Shown here: piece after piece, positions 53,512 through 62,462 of the stretch
How the letters are laid out: each line of letters opens with the position of its first letter
How positions within the stretch are numbered: the stretch's first letter is position 1
NCBI GenBank assembly: GCA_040510375.1
Contig: JBEVJC010000010.1
Span: 28,476 to 92,475 of the forward strand
Reading direction: 5' to 3'
DNA length: 64,000 nt
Source of the DNA: JBEVJC01 sp040510375
GTDB taxonomy: Bacteria > Bacteroidota > Bacteroidia > Chitinophagales > Chitinophagaceae
Made by a program: the position numbers and the translations under genes
The notes under the pieces: model-generated
The model's database searches: none
What the model saw: only the letters and a program-made list of their open reading frames with translations
Told to the model about the DNA's origin: nothing

Positions 53512-54027
53512 TTATTTGTCAAAACTGTTTTCCCAGCCGCCTGTCTTCAGCCTTGCGGCTTTCCCAAGCACTTCCTGGTTCATGCTTTGTTTGTAGTCCT
53601 CCATTGATTTCGCTATTGTCTTATCGGAAGTTGCCAGGATCTGTGCAGCAAGGATGCCGGCATTTTTTGCAGCATTGAGTGCCACTGTTGCAACGGGTAC
53701 ACCGTTAGGCATCTGCAGGATCGACAGCACCGAATCCCAGCCGTCGATCGAGTTGGATGATTTGACCGGAACCCCGATAACGGGTAAGATAGTAAGTGAG
53801 GCTACCATACCAGGAAGATGCGCTGCACCACCGGCACCGGCTATAATTACTTTTAAACCGCGGTCAGCCGCTTTCTGTGCATAGTCGACCATCCGCATCG
53901 GTGTGCGATGGGCCGATACCACGGTGAGTTCAAATGGGATCTGGAATTCTTTCAGCAGGTCAGCTGCAGCCTGCATGACCGTCAGGTCGCTGTCGCTTCC
54001 CATGATAATACCTACAAGTGGCTTCAT
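53512..54027 (-). CDS. purE: N5-carboxyaminoimidazole ribonucleotide mutase
   Basis: A 171-residue cytosolic enzyme of purine biosynthesis, converting N5-CAIR into CAIR. The family motifs GSDSD (10-14), SAHRTP (38-43, with catalytic His40) and AGGAAHLPGMVA (65-76) are intact; the rest is typical class I PurE with a normal C-terminus. Its partner purK lies about 6 kb upstream on the same strand, separated by an RND efflux operon. The purE start is 76 bases after the outer-membrane factor gene. Confidence 0.97.
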   Translation of the reverse strand: MKPLVGIIMGSDSDLTVMQAAADLLKEFQIPFELTVVSAHRTPMRMVDYAQKAADRGLKVIIAGAGGAAHLPGMVASLTILPVIGVPVKSSNSIDGWDSVLSILQMPNGVPVATVALNAAKNAGILAAQILATSDKTIAKSMEDYKQSMNQEVLGKAARLKTGGWENSFDK

Positions 54028-54103
54028 GAATGTTATGGTTTGATGATGGCCCCCGGGGCCTGCTGCGAAGTTGAGGTTTTAAATGAAACTTTCCAACCCA
54101 TCA

Positions 54104-55435
54104 CTATTTCACCAGGTCGCCCTGCAGCCGGATCAGTTCGGTTTCTGCGACCTTGGTGGCAAACCTTGCCGAAATGAGCCGGTTGTTTGCATCTTCCAGA
54201 CTGGATTGCGCTTCCCGCAACTGCACCAGGGTAGCGGCTCCCAGCTTGTAGGTCTGGAATACTATGTCCACATTTTCCCTCGCAAGTATAATATTTTCTT
54301 CTTCCAGTGCAAGCGCCTTCTTCTGTTGCTCATAACTTGTAAAGGCATTGAGAACAGAAAGGCTGACCAGCGAACGCTGGTTATCCAGCGTCAGTTGCTG
54401 GAAGCGGATATCATTCTTACCCTGCCGGATTAACCGCTTTACATTGAACTGGTTAAAAATGGGAATGATAGCGGAAAACCCATAGTTAAATCCTTTGTTT
54501 GAGTTGAAAATTGGCTGGTTAATATTTACGGCCACACTATTGTCGTTCTGTGTAAAATTGTACGAAGAGTTGAACTGGATAGTCGGATAACGATCAGCCT
54601 TAAGTTCTTTCAGCGTAAGCCTTGATATCTCTATATTTTTCCTTGCAATCAGGATAAGCGGGTTATGCTGGTCGAGACTTGCTTCAATATCGGCCAGGAT
54701 AATGCCCTGGTTCAGTGGTATGGAATCAGCAACCTCAAACTGAGTACGCTGGGGTTGGTTCATCGCCTGGTTAAGCTGGTCTTTCAGTTGTTCAATCAAT
54801 GCAAGCTGCTGCAGTTTGAAAGATTTTTGTGCATTAAGATCGACCTTACTCTGTAACACATCAGGTTTGGCACCCGTACCGATATCAAGTTTATACTGCG
54901 ACAGCCGTACCCTTTCTTCATTAAGTGTGATCTGTTCTTCCACCGACCTCAACTGTTGTTTCTGTCGCACCACATCATAATAATTGGTGATTACAGATGC
55001 TACTGTATTAATGACCTGGTTCTTTACAACAAGTGATCCGAGATTCACAAATTCCTCCGCCTTTGCCCGGGTGGCAAACATACGCAGGCCATCAAAGAGG
55101 GTCCAGTCGAGATTGGCGGAGTAGTTGATATTATGCTGCTTCACCGCATCGCGGTTAACCGTACTATCGCCACCGCCTGCCCTCCTGGTAAAACGCAGGG
55201 TCTGGTTATTCCTGTTATAGGTGGTAGATGCCACGCCGTTAAGGCTGGGCAGGAATATAGCATTACGATAACCATAATCTATAGCGGCAACTATCGAATC
55301 GTTTTTCGCCAGGGCAATATCATAGTTATTCCGCAGTGCAGTTGCGATAGCTTCTTCCAGCGTAAGCATTCTTGGCTGGGCAAACAGTACACTGACTGAA
55401 AAAACAGAGAGGATCAGGAAAGCAAACCTTTTCAT
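54104..55435 (-). CDS. TolC-family outer-membrane efflux channel
   Basis: A 443-residue outer-membrane factor with a signal peptide (about 19 residues, LFAQ) and two repeats of the OEP domain (about 25-215 and 235-430), each with the long helical segments of the periplasmic tunnel (EEAIATALRNNYDIALAKND, YKLGAATLVQLREAQSSLEDA). It is the last gene of the RND trio, 9 bases after the pump, and forms the exit duct with the adaptor. Confidence 0.93.
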   Translation of the reverse strand: MKRFAFLILSVFSVSVLFAQPRMLTLEEAIATALRNNYDIALAKNDSIVAAIDYGYRNAIFLPSLNGVASTTYNRNNQTLRFTRRAGGGDSTVNRDAVKQHNINYSANLDWTLFDGLRMFATRAKAEEFVNLGSLVVKNQVINTVASVITNYYDVVRQKQQLRSVEEQITLNEERVRLSQYKLDIGTGAKPDVLQSKVDLNAQKSFKLQQLALIEQLKDQLNQAMNQPQRTQFEVADSIPLNQGIILADIEASLDQHNPLILIARKNIEISRLTLKELKADRYPTIQFNSSYNFTQNDNSVAVNINQPIFNSNKGFNYGFSAIIPIFNQFNVKRLIRQGKNDIRFQQLTLDNQRSLVSLSVLNAFTSYEQQKKALALEEENIILARENVDIVFQTYKLGAATLVQLREAQSSLEDANNRLISARFATKVAETELIRLQGDLVK

Positions 55436-55444
55436 GAGTTATAT

Positions 55445-58400
55445 TTATGCCGGTTCGTTTTGTTCATTATTACGCCCAGTTGTTGCAGGCGGTACATTAG
55501 TATTATCGTTGTCAACCGGTAGTTTTTTTCCTTCACCATAGAGATCTTCTTTTTCGGGGAAGAGTTCTTCCATTTTGTTGACTTTCTTTTTGGTGGACAT
55601 ATAGGTATACATGGCCGGCAGGACAAACAGGGTCAGCAACAGCGAGAACATGATTCCACCTACAATTACTACACCAAGCGGGATCCGGCTGGTGGCCGCT
55701 GCGCCAAGTGACAAAGCCAGCGGAAGCGCACCCAGGGCCATTGCCAGGCTGGTCATCAGGATCGGTCGCAGACGTTGTGTAGCTGAAAATATCGCAGCCT
55801 CCTGTTTTCCCATTCCGGATTTGCGATTCTGGTTGGCGAATTCAACAATCAGGATCCCGTTTTTAGTCACCAGTCCTATGAGCATGATCATCCCGATCTG
55901 CGAGAAGATATTTAATGTATGACCAAAGAGCCATAAAGTAAGTACGGCTCCGGCTATTGCAAGAGGTACCGTGATCATAATGATCAGCGGATCGATGAAA
56001 CTTTCAAATTGTGCGGCAAGGATCAGGAAGATAAGCCCCAATGCGAGCAGGAACGCAAAACTTGTATTGCTGGTGCTTTCCTGGAAATCACGCGATGATC
56101 CCGACAATGCAGTAGAGAATGTATCATCGAGCAGTTTTGCTGCAATCCGGTTCATTTCATTAATACCATCACCCACGGTTTTACCGGGTTTCAGTCCGGC
56201 AGAGATCGTGGCAGATTTGTACCGGTTGAAGTGATAGATAGTGGGAGGGGTGTTTGATTCTTCGGCAAGTACCAGGTTATCGAGACTGATCATTTCACCG
56301 CGGTTATTACGTACGAACAATGTCTTCAGGTCGTTCGGATCATCCCGGTCGTTACGTGCTACCTGGCCCATCACCTGGTATTGTTTGCCGTCCTTTGTAA
56401 AATAACCAAGGCGCCTGTTACTATAGGCAAGTTGCAGGGTTTCGGAAATATCGCCCACACTCACACCGAGTTCGCTTGCTTTCAGCCGGTCGATGGAGAT
56501 ACGCAGTTCCGGTTTATTAAATTTAAGATCCACATCCACCTGTTGCAGAATATCACTCTTTGATGCCTCGTCGAGGAAAGGCTGGATGATGGCAGTAAGT
56601 TTTTCAAAATTATTATTCTGGATAACAAACTGCACGGGTTGTCCACCCCGTCTGTTCACCTGGATGGTTTGTTCCTGGATGGCGAAAGCGCGACCGGCAT
56701 TGAACTTGCCAAGGTTGCGGTTTACCATGTTTACAATTTCTTCCTGCGAACGTTTGCGATCCTTTGGTTCAACCAGTGTTACCCGGACGTTACCGTTATT
56801 AACATTTCCGCCTCCGAAACCAGGTGCTGTCATGGAAAGGATCACCTGTTTTTCCGGGACAGAGTCGATCATAAAAGAAGAAAGCTGATCCACGTACTGG
56901 TCCATCGCATCAAAGGAAGTTCCTTCCGGAGCTGAAAGCTGGAGCCTGAACTGGCTGCGGTCTTCCATTGGTGCCAGTTCCGACTGGAGGCTGCCACCTA
57001 TAAAATAAATCAGGAGTCCGCAGGCTGCGATAATCACAAATGAAATCCACCTGACTTTCATAAACCCTGTAAGCGCACGCTGGTAGCCATTTTCCATTCC
57101 CCGGAAAAAAGGTTCCGTTTTGTTATAAAACCAGGAATGTTTATGCACTCCTTTTTTGGTAAGTAATACGTTCAGCACCGGTGTGAGGGTCAGTGATACA
57201 AATGCACTGATTAAAACAGCACCGGCAACCACCATTCCGAACTCGCGGAAAAGGCTTCCCACAAAACCCTGGAGGAAGATAATGGGAAGGAATACCACCG
57301 CAAGGGTGATGGATGTGGCGATAACCGCGAAATAAATTTCTTTGGAACCATGCAGGGCCGCCGACCATTTATCCATGCCCTGTTCCATTTTTTTATAGAT
57401 GTTCTCCGTTACCACGATACCGTCATCCACTACCAGTCCGGTTGCCAGCACAATCGCCAGCAGCGACAACACATTAATGGTGAAACCCATCAGGTACATA
57501 ATAAAGAATGCACCGATCAGTGAAACCGGAATATCTATCAGTGGCCGGATGGCAATCAGCCAGTCGCGGAAGAAAAGATAAATGATCAGCACCACCAGGA
57601 TGAACGAAATCAATAAGGTTTCTTCTACTTCGGAAATAGATTTTTTGATAAAGCGTGTCTGGTCCAGTGCAATATTGATCTTGATATCGTCCGGAACATC
57701 TTTTTTGATCTGGTCGAGACGGCGATAAAACTCATCTGAAATAGATACGTAGTTGGATCCGGGTTGGGGTACCAGGGCCAGTGCAATCATGGGGATCCCG
57801 CTTTCACGAAGGGCAGTTTCTTCATTCTCTGGTCCCAGTACGGATTCACCGATATCCCTGATTTTTACATCGGCTCCGTTTACATTTTTTATAATTACAT
57901 TATTGAATTCATCTTCTGTATTAAGCCGGCCGAAGGTCCGCACCGTTAATTCAGTATTACTACCCGCAATTTTTCCGGAGGGAAGTTCCACATTTTCGCG
58001 AAGCAGGGCAGTTTGCACATCACCGGCTGTAAGTCCGTAACTCGTCAGTTTTGCCGGATCAATCCAGATCCGCATGGCATACCGTTTTTCTCCCCAGATC
58101 TGGATACCGCTGACGCCAGGAATTGTCTGAAGTTTTTCAACCAGTACATTATTGGCATACTCCGTCATCTCAAGCTGGTTGCGGGTATTACTCTGTACAG
58201 TCATCGACAGGATGGCATCTGAACTCGCGTCAGCTTTAGATACAACTGGTGGAGCTTCAAGATCTGGTGGTAACGAACGCTGGGCCTGTGATACTTTGTC
58301 ACGAACATCGTTTGCCGCAGCTTCCAGATCGATACCCAGGTCGAACTCCACATTAATATTACTGGTACCGTTGCTGCTGGATGAGGTCATGTTTTTGATC

Positions 58401-58627
58401 CCGGCCACACCGTTGATCGATTTTTCCAATGGCTCAGTGATCTGGGTTTCGATGATATCGGCGTTGGCACCAGCATAGGAGGTACGCACGCTGATATTGG
58501 GTGGGTCGATTGCCGGGTAATCACGGATTCCAAGGAACTTGAATCCAATGATGCCGAATACTACGATGATGATGTTCATCACAATCGCCAGGACCGGTCT
58601 TCTTAAACTTAACTCGGAGATGTTCAT
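55445..58627 (-). CDS. RND multidrug efflux transporter, AcrB/HAE-1 type
   Basis: A 1060-residue inner-membrane pump with 12 transmembrane helices and two large periplasmic loops. The proton-relay aspartates are in GLVVDDGIVVTENIY (TM4), and the second half carries LGLIFLILAAQFESFIDPLIIM. The N-terminus MNISELSLRRPVLAIVM is that of AcrB-like proteins. It exports hydrophobic drugs or metabolites, driven by protons. The C-terminus has a polar tail (EEQ/N-rich). It lies 22 bases downstream of its adaptor and 9 bases upstream of the outer-membrane channel. Confidence 0.96.
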   Translation of the reverse strand: MNISELSLRRPVLAIVMNIIIVVFGIIGFKFLGIRDYPAIDPPNISVRTSYAGANADIIETQITEPLEKSINGVAGIKNMTSSSSNGTSNINVEFDLGIDLEAAANDVRDKVSQAQRSLPPDLEAPPVVSKADASSDAILSMTVQSNTRNQLEMTEYANNVLVEKLQTIPGVSGIQIWGEKRYAMRIWIDPAKLTSYGLTAGDVQTALLRENVELPSGKIAGSNTELTVRTFGRLNTEDEFNNVIIKNVNGADVKIRDIGESVLGPENEETALRESGIPMIALALVPQPGSNYVSISDEFYRRLDQIKKDVPDDIKINIALDQTRFIKKSISEVEETLLISFILVVLIIYLFFRDWLIAIRPLIDIPVSLIGAFFIMYLMGFTINVLSLLAIVLATGLVVDDGIVVTENIYKKMEQGMDKWSAALHGSKEIYFAVIATSITLAVVFLPIIFLQGFVGSLFREFGMVVAGAVLISAFVSLTLTPVLNVLLTKKGVHKHSWFYNKTEPFFRGMENGYQRALTGFMKVRWISFVIIAACGLLIYFIGGSLQSELAPMEDRSQFRLQLSAPEGTSFDAMDQYVDQLSSFMIDSVPEKQVILSMTAPGFGGGNVNNGNVRVTLVEPKDRKRSQEEIVNMVNRNLGKFNAGRAFAIQEQTIQVNRRGGQPVQFVIQNNNFEKLTAIIQPFLDEASKSDILQQVDVDLKFNKPELRISIDRLKASELGVSVGDISETLQLAYSNRRLGYFTKDGKQYQVMGQVARNDRDDPNDLKTLFVRNNRGEMISLDNLVLAEESNTPPTIYHFNRYKSATISAGLKPGKTVGDGINEMNRIAAKLLDDTFSTALSGSSRDFQESTSNTSFAFLLALGLIFLILAAQFESFIDPLIIMITVPLAIAGAVLTLWLFGHTLNIFSQIGMIMLIGLVTKNGILIVEFANQNRKSGMGKQEAAIFSATQRLRPILMTSLAMALGALPLALSLGAAATSRIPLGVVIVGGIMFSLLLTLFVLPAMYTYMSTKKKVNKMEELFPEKEDLYGEGKKLPVDNDNTNVPPATTGRNNEQNEPA

Positions 58628-58649
58628 ATAACTGTTTTAACCGTCACTG

Positions 58650-59738
58650 TTATCTTTTTTGTTTGCCAACGCTGTCGATACCGACAACCCTGTTCAACTG
58701 GATTTTCGAATCGGGCCGCACACTCAGCAGGCCGGTGGTGATAATTGTATCACCTGCCTTTAATCCATCAAGAACCTGTACCCTTGCAGAGTCGCGGACA
58801 CCTGTGGTTACATCTACAAACTTTGCGATGCCGGCCTTATAAAGAATGACCTTTTTACCCCTTGCCTGTGGAACAATGGCCTGCGTAGGAATCAGGATTG
58901 CATTGGGGTTCGGATCAAAACTCAGTTGCACTTTGGCGAAAGTACCGGGTACCAGCTGATCGTCTTCGCCCTGGATCAGGCTCCGCACCATCAGGCTCCT
59001 GGTGGTTTCGGTTACCGATGATTCAGTAGCGCTGATTTTAGCAGTATACACTTTGTCGGAGCCTTCATAAGTAAACCGTACCAGTTTACCCACGCGCATC
59101 TGGTTGGCATATTTTTCAGGTACGGTGAAATCAAGTTTCAATTGTCCCACCTGGTTTATAACAGCAAGAGTGGTTGAAGGGGTGACATATGCGCCGGGAC
59201 TGATATTCTTCAGACCGAGTTTACCACTGAATGGGGCACGGATTTCTGTGCGGACAATGCTGGTGCGGACAATATCAATATCGGCCATGATATTATTTAC
59301 ATTCAGGAGACTTGCATCGTAATCAGCCTTACTGATCCCTTCAATTTTCAGTAACTGGGATGACCGGTCTTCATTGGTCTTTGCGATCTGTAACTGCACC
59401 TGCAATTTTTTTAGCTGGGCCTGCAGGTCCGCGTCATACAATCTGGCAAGTAGCGTACCCTTTGCCACTGTTTTACCTTCTTCAACATTCAGGTAGGTAA
59501 GCCTGCCGGAGATCTCCGGGTTTATCACCGTTGTTTCATTGGCAATGATAGAACCGGGTACTTCAATGTTTTCTGCAAAGGGTTGGGTGGTTACAAGGAA
59601 ACCGTCGACCCTCATTACCGGGGCCGGACGTGCCGCCGCCGCCTGGGCAGCTGCTTTTTTTTCTTTACCACCACAGGCGTAAAGTCCATTTAGTAACAGG
59701 TACAGGGCAAATAAGCTGATGGAAGCTGATGTTTTCAC
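58650..59738 (-). CDS. RND efflux periplasmic adaptor (membrane fusion) lipoprotein
   Basis: A 362-residue adaptor with lipobox Cys22 (LYACGGKEKK). It shows the usual order: lipoyl-like half motif (INPEISGRLTYLNVEEGKTV), a short alpha-helical hairpin (about 105-150), the second lipoyl half (IRAPFSGKLGLKNISPGAYV), a beta-barrel (VRFTYEGSDKVYTAKI) and a membrane-proximal domain (VDVTTGVRDSARVQVLDGL). It links the RND pump with the TolC-type channel. It is the first of the three efflux genes, 126 bases after purK. Confidence 0.93.
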   Translation of the reverse strand: MKTSASISLFALYLLLNGLYACGGKEKKAAAQAAAARPAPVMRVDGFLVTTQPFAENIEVPGSIIANETTVINPEISGRLTYLNVEEGKTVAKGTLLARLYDADLQAQLKKLQVQLQIAKTNEDRSSQLLKIEGISKADYDASLLNVNNIMADIDIVRTSIVRTEIRAPFSGKLGLKNISPGAYVTPSTTLAVINQVGQLKLDFTVPEKYANQMRVGKLVRFTYEGSDKVYTAKISATESSVTETTRSLMVRSLIQGEDDQLVPGTFAKVQLSFDPNPNAILIPTQAIVPQARGKKVILYKAGIAKFVDVTTGVRDSARVQVLDGLKAGDTIITTGLLSVRPDSKIQLNRVVGIDSVGKQKR

Positions 59739-59864
59739 AATTGTTTTTTTATTCAGGTGCCTTTAACAAAGCAGTTGGAAAGGCTATTGGACGTCGGTAG
59801 TGTCACAGCCCTGCGTGCCGTTTATGGGCAGGGATGGGCGGTAATATATAAGGATGAGCGGACT

Positions 59865-60986
59865 TTAGGATTGGACGCTCAAGAGACCCCTGATCTTGTT
59901 GGCCTGATGGATCAATTCCTGCTTTTCCTTGCTCAAAACGGTTATATGTCCCATTTTCCTGCCGGGTTTGGTTTCTTTTTTACCGTACAGGTGAACAAAT
60001 GCATTATCAATGGCCAGCACTTCCTGCAGTCCTTCATACTTTGCGGAACCACTATATCCTTCTGCACCGATTACATTGATCATTGCAGAAGGGAGGATTG
60101 CGTCCGTATTACCGAGGGGATATCCAAGGATAATCCGCCAGAGCATATCAAACTGCGAACTGAAATGGGCTTCGATAGTATGGTGGCCGCTGTTATGCAC
60201 CCTGGGTGCAGTTTCATTGACCAGGACATTACCTTTTTTATCAACAAATAACTCAATAGCAAATATTCCGGGCGATTGGAAATTCTTTGCCACCTGCACA
60301 GCTATTGCTTCCACCTTCCACAATGTCTTCTCGTTAATACTTGCGGGAGAAAGCTGGTAATCGAGCAGGTTCAGGATTTTATCAAAAACCATTTCAACAG
60401 GAGGGTAGAGGGCGATCTCGCCTTTTTCATTTATAGCTACCATCTGTGCAATCTCTTTATCGATATCCACCAGTTTCTCTAAAACTGAAGGGGCATCGAA
60501 ACCGCGGTCCAGTTCTTCCTGTTTGCGGATTACCTGGACACCCTTGCCATCATAACCTCCTTCGCCTACTTTATGTACGGCAGGAAGGAACTGCGCAGCT
60601 TGCTGCAGTTCAAGCCTGGATCCGGTAACAATGAACTCGGGACTCGGGATCCCATGTTCCGCATAATATTTTTTTTGCAGGATCTTATTTCGGATAGTTT
60701 TTAATACAGCTGTTTTTGGAAATACCCTGACGCCTTCTGCTTCCAGCTTTTCCAGCGCGTCGGTATTTACATTCTCAATTTCGATAGTGATCGCATCCAG
60801 GCCTTTCCCGAATGCGTACACATCATCGAAATTGCGGATATCACCCTTTGTGAAATGCCCGCAGAGATGTGCAGAAGGGCATTCTGCATCATTTTCCATT
60901 ACATAGGTTTCGACCGGATAATTCGCTGCGGCCTGGAGGAGCATACGGCCTAATTGTCCACCTCCCAGAATACCAACTTTTTGCAT
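59865..60986 (-). CDS. purK: 5-(carboxyamino)imidazole ribonucleotide synthase
   Basis: A 373-residue ATP-grasp enzyme making N5-CAIR from AIR, bicarbonate and ATP. The N-terminal pre-ATP-grasp domain has VGILGGGQLGRML (3-15), the ATP-grasp domain has VGEGGYDGKGVQVI and the Mg-ATP site NETAPRVHNSGHHTIEA. Length is normal. Start at the ATG giving MQKVGILGGGQLG; a longer in-frame start would overlap the upstream gene. It precedes the RND operon and its pathway partner purE lies beyond that operon. Confidence 0.96.
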   Translation of the reverse strand: MQKVGILGGGQLGRMLLQAAANYPVETYVMENDAECPSAHLCGHFTKGDIRNFDDVYAFGKGLDAITIEIENVNTDALEKLEAEGVRVFPKTAVLKTIRNKILQKKYYAEHGIPSPEFIVTGSRLELQQAAQFLPAVHKVGEGGYDGKGVQVIRKQEELDRGFDAPSVLEKLVDIDKEIAQMVAINEKGEIALYPPVEMVFDKILNLLDYQLSPASINEKTLWKVEAIAVQVAKNFQSPGIFAIELFVDKKGNVLVNETAPRVHNSGHHTIEAHFSSQFDMLWRIILGYPLGNTDAILPSAMINVIGAEGYSGSAKYEGLQEVLAIDNAFVHLYGKKETKPGRKMGHITVLSKEKQELIHQANKIRGLLSVQS

Positions 60987-61002
60987 ATTGCAAAGATAAT
61001 GA

Positions 61003-62235
61003 TCAATGGGCCATGTCGTCTTCGTTCGGGGAGTCAAGGAGATTAAGGTCGATTGATTCCAGCCCGGCGATGCCTTCAATTGAGCCACGGACATGGGCTG
61101 CATTCAATAAAACCTTGTCCAGTTGTTTCTCCCTTGATTTCCACATTTTTTCCATGGCATCCCGTTCCTTCTGGATGGAAATCCGCATACCCATAAAACC
61201 TTCGCGGATGGCCTTCCATTGTTCGGCAAACTCGCCGCTGGTGAGGTAATTATAAAGCAACTGCATTTTATCACCACTATTGACCTGGTTACGGATGGCG
61301 CCGGACACCTTAATGATCCCGTCGCGCAGCATATAGGCTACGGCTTTCAGTTCGGAAAAATTACAGATCCATACGCCGTCTTTTTCACCAAATTTATCCA
61401 TGCCGCGGGGCATGGTCTTGGTCACGATGATGGCAACATCTGCACCGAGGCTGCGCATGTCGGACTTTAATTTCTCAATCCAATCACCTCCAAAACTCTC
61501 CGTTCGTTTGCTTTCATATATAATACGTCCGCATTCCTGTCCGGATTTATTCCGTACGGTCTGGATGCAATCCGCACCCCGTACTCCTTTACCCACTTCA
61601 CTGATCAGGTCGAAAGGGAAAGCCGAGCGAAGCATTTCTTCCAGTGCGATCTCCTGCACTTCTCCCTGTAATTGCATGGAGCCCTGTTCGGCTTTGCGCC
61701 GCATTTCGTCGGCCAGTTTTTTCTGGTCATCCAGTTGTTTTTCCAGTTCTTTTAATCGGAGCTGGTATTCGTTATCACGTGATGCTGCTTTTAATTCTTC
61801 AATCCGGCGGAGATCTTCCGACAGTTTTTCCCGTTCGCCCTGGAGTTTTTGCTGGATGGTTATTTCCATTTCTGCCTCCTTATTCTTCAATTCTGCCTCT
61901 TTTTTGAGGAATTCCAGCTCTTTTTGGCGCGAAATCCTTAGTTTTTCCTCATTATCACGATTATTCTGTTCCAGCGTTTTTAGTTGCACTTCGAAGTCGG
62001 CCGAAATATTTTTTCGCAGGCTTTCTTCCATTTGTAACTGCAGGCGGTTTTTTTCGGTCTGGAACTGTTGCTGGTATTCGAGTTCCCTTTTTTGAAGTTG
62101 TTGCTGGAATTCGTCCGATTTTTTTTTCTGCCATTCGGCCGCTTTGGATCTCAGTTCTTTTTCTACCTCCTCCCGGATGGCATCATTGGGTTCAAATTCA
62201 TGGCCACATTTAGGACATTTTATATCGGCAGGCAT
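61003..62235 (-). CDS. DUF2130 domain-containing coiled-coil protein
   Basis: A 410-residue cytosolic protein. It begins with a zinc-ribbon-like CPKCGHEFEPN (about 6-16), has a long charged coiled coil (about 20-200; EVEKELRSKAAEWQKKKSDE to KLADEMRRKAE) and ends with a conserved globular DUF2130 domain (about 205-400; EVQEIALEEMLRSAFPFDLI, GRIIYESKRTESFGG). The globular part resembles a nuclease-like fold with ESKRT; the function is not established. Start taken at the ATG giving MPADIKCPKCGHEF. It ends 16 bases before purK on the same strand. Confidence 0.85.
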   Translation of the reverse strand: MPADIKCPKCGHEFEPNDAIREEVEKELRSKAAEWQKKKSDEFQQQLQKRELEYQQQFQTEKNRLQLQMEESLRKNISADFEVQLKTLEQNNRDNEEKLRISRQKELEFLKKEAELKNKEAEMEITIQQKLQGEREKLSEDLRRIEELKAASRDNEYQLRLKELEKQLDDQKKLADEMRRKAEQGSMQLQGEVQEIALEEMLRSAFPFDLISEVGKGVRGADCIQTVRNKSGQECGRIIYESKRTESFGGDWIEKLKSDMRSLGADVAIIVTKTMPRGMDKFGEKDGVWICNFSELKAVAYMLRDGIIKVSGAIRNQVNSGDKMQLLYNYLTSGEFAEQWKAIREGFMGMRISIQKERDAMEKMWKSREKQLDKVLLNAAHVRGSIEGIAGLESIDLNLLDSPNEDDMAH

Positions 62236-62462
62236 GTGTGGGATTTTTGACAAAGGTAGGGGAGCGGGCATACTGTCGGGCCATCGCCTTTTCATCGGAT
62301 TTATTATACTTAACGGGTCTCAATGGGTGTTTTACGACACATCTGATAATCGCTGAAACGTATAATTACTCTATGATAAAAAAATCCGTGTAAACCATTA
62401 AACATTAGCATTTATTGTTATTATAATTACACCGACGTTCCAATAATCCTAAAGAAAAAACA

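Noticed and set aside
61400..62095. Serine-rich open frame opposite DUF2130 gene
   Set aside because: It is the antisense image of the lysine/glutamate-rich coiled coil, which gives serine/phenylalanine-rich translations.
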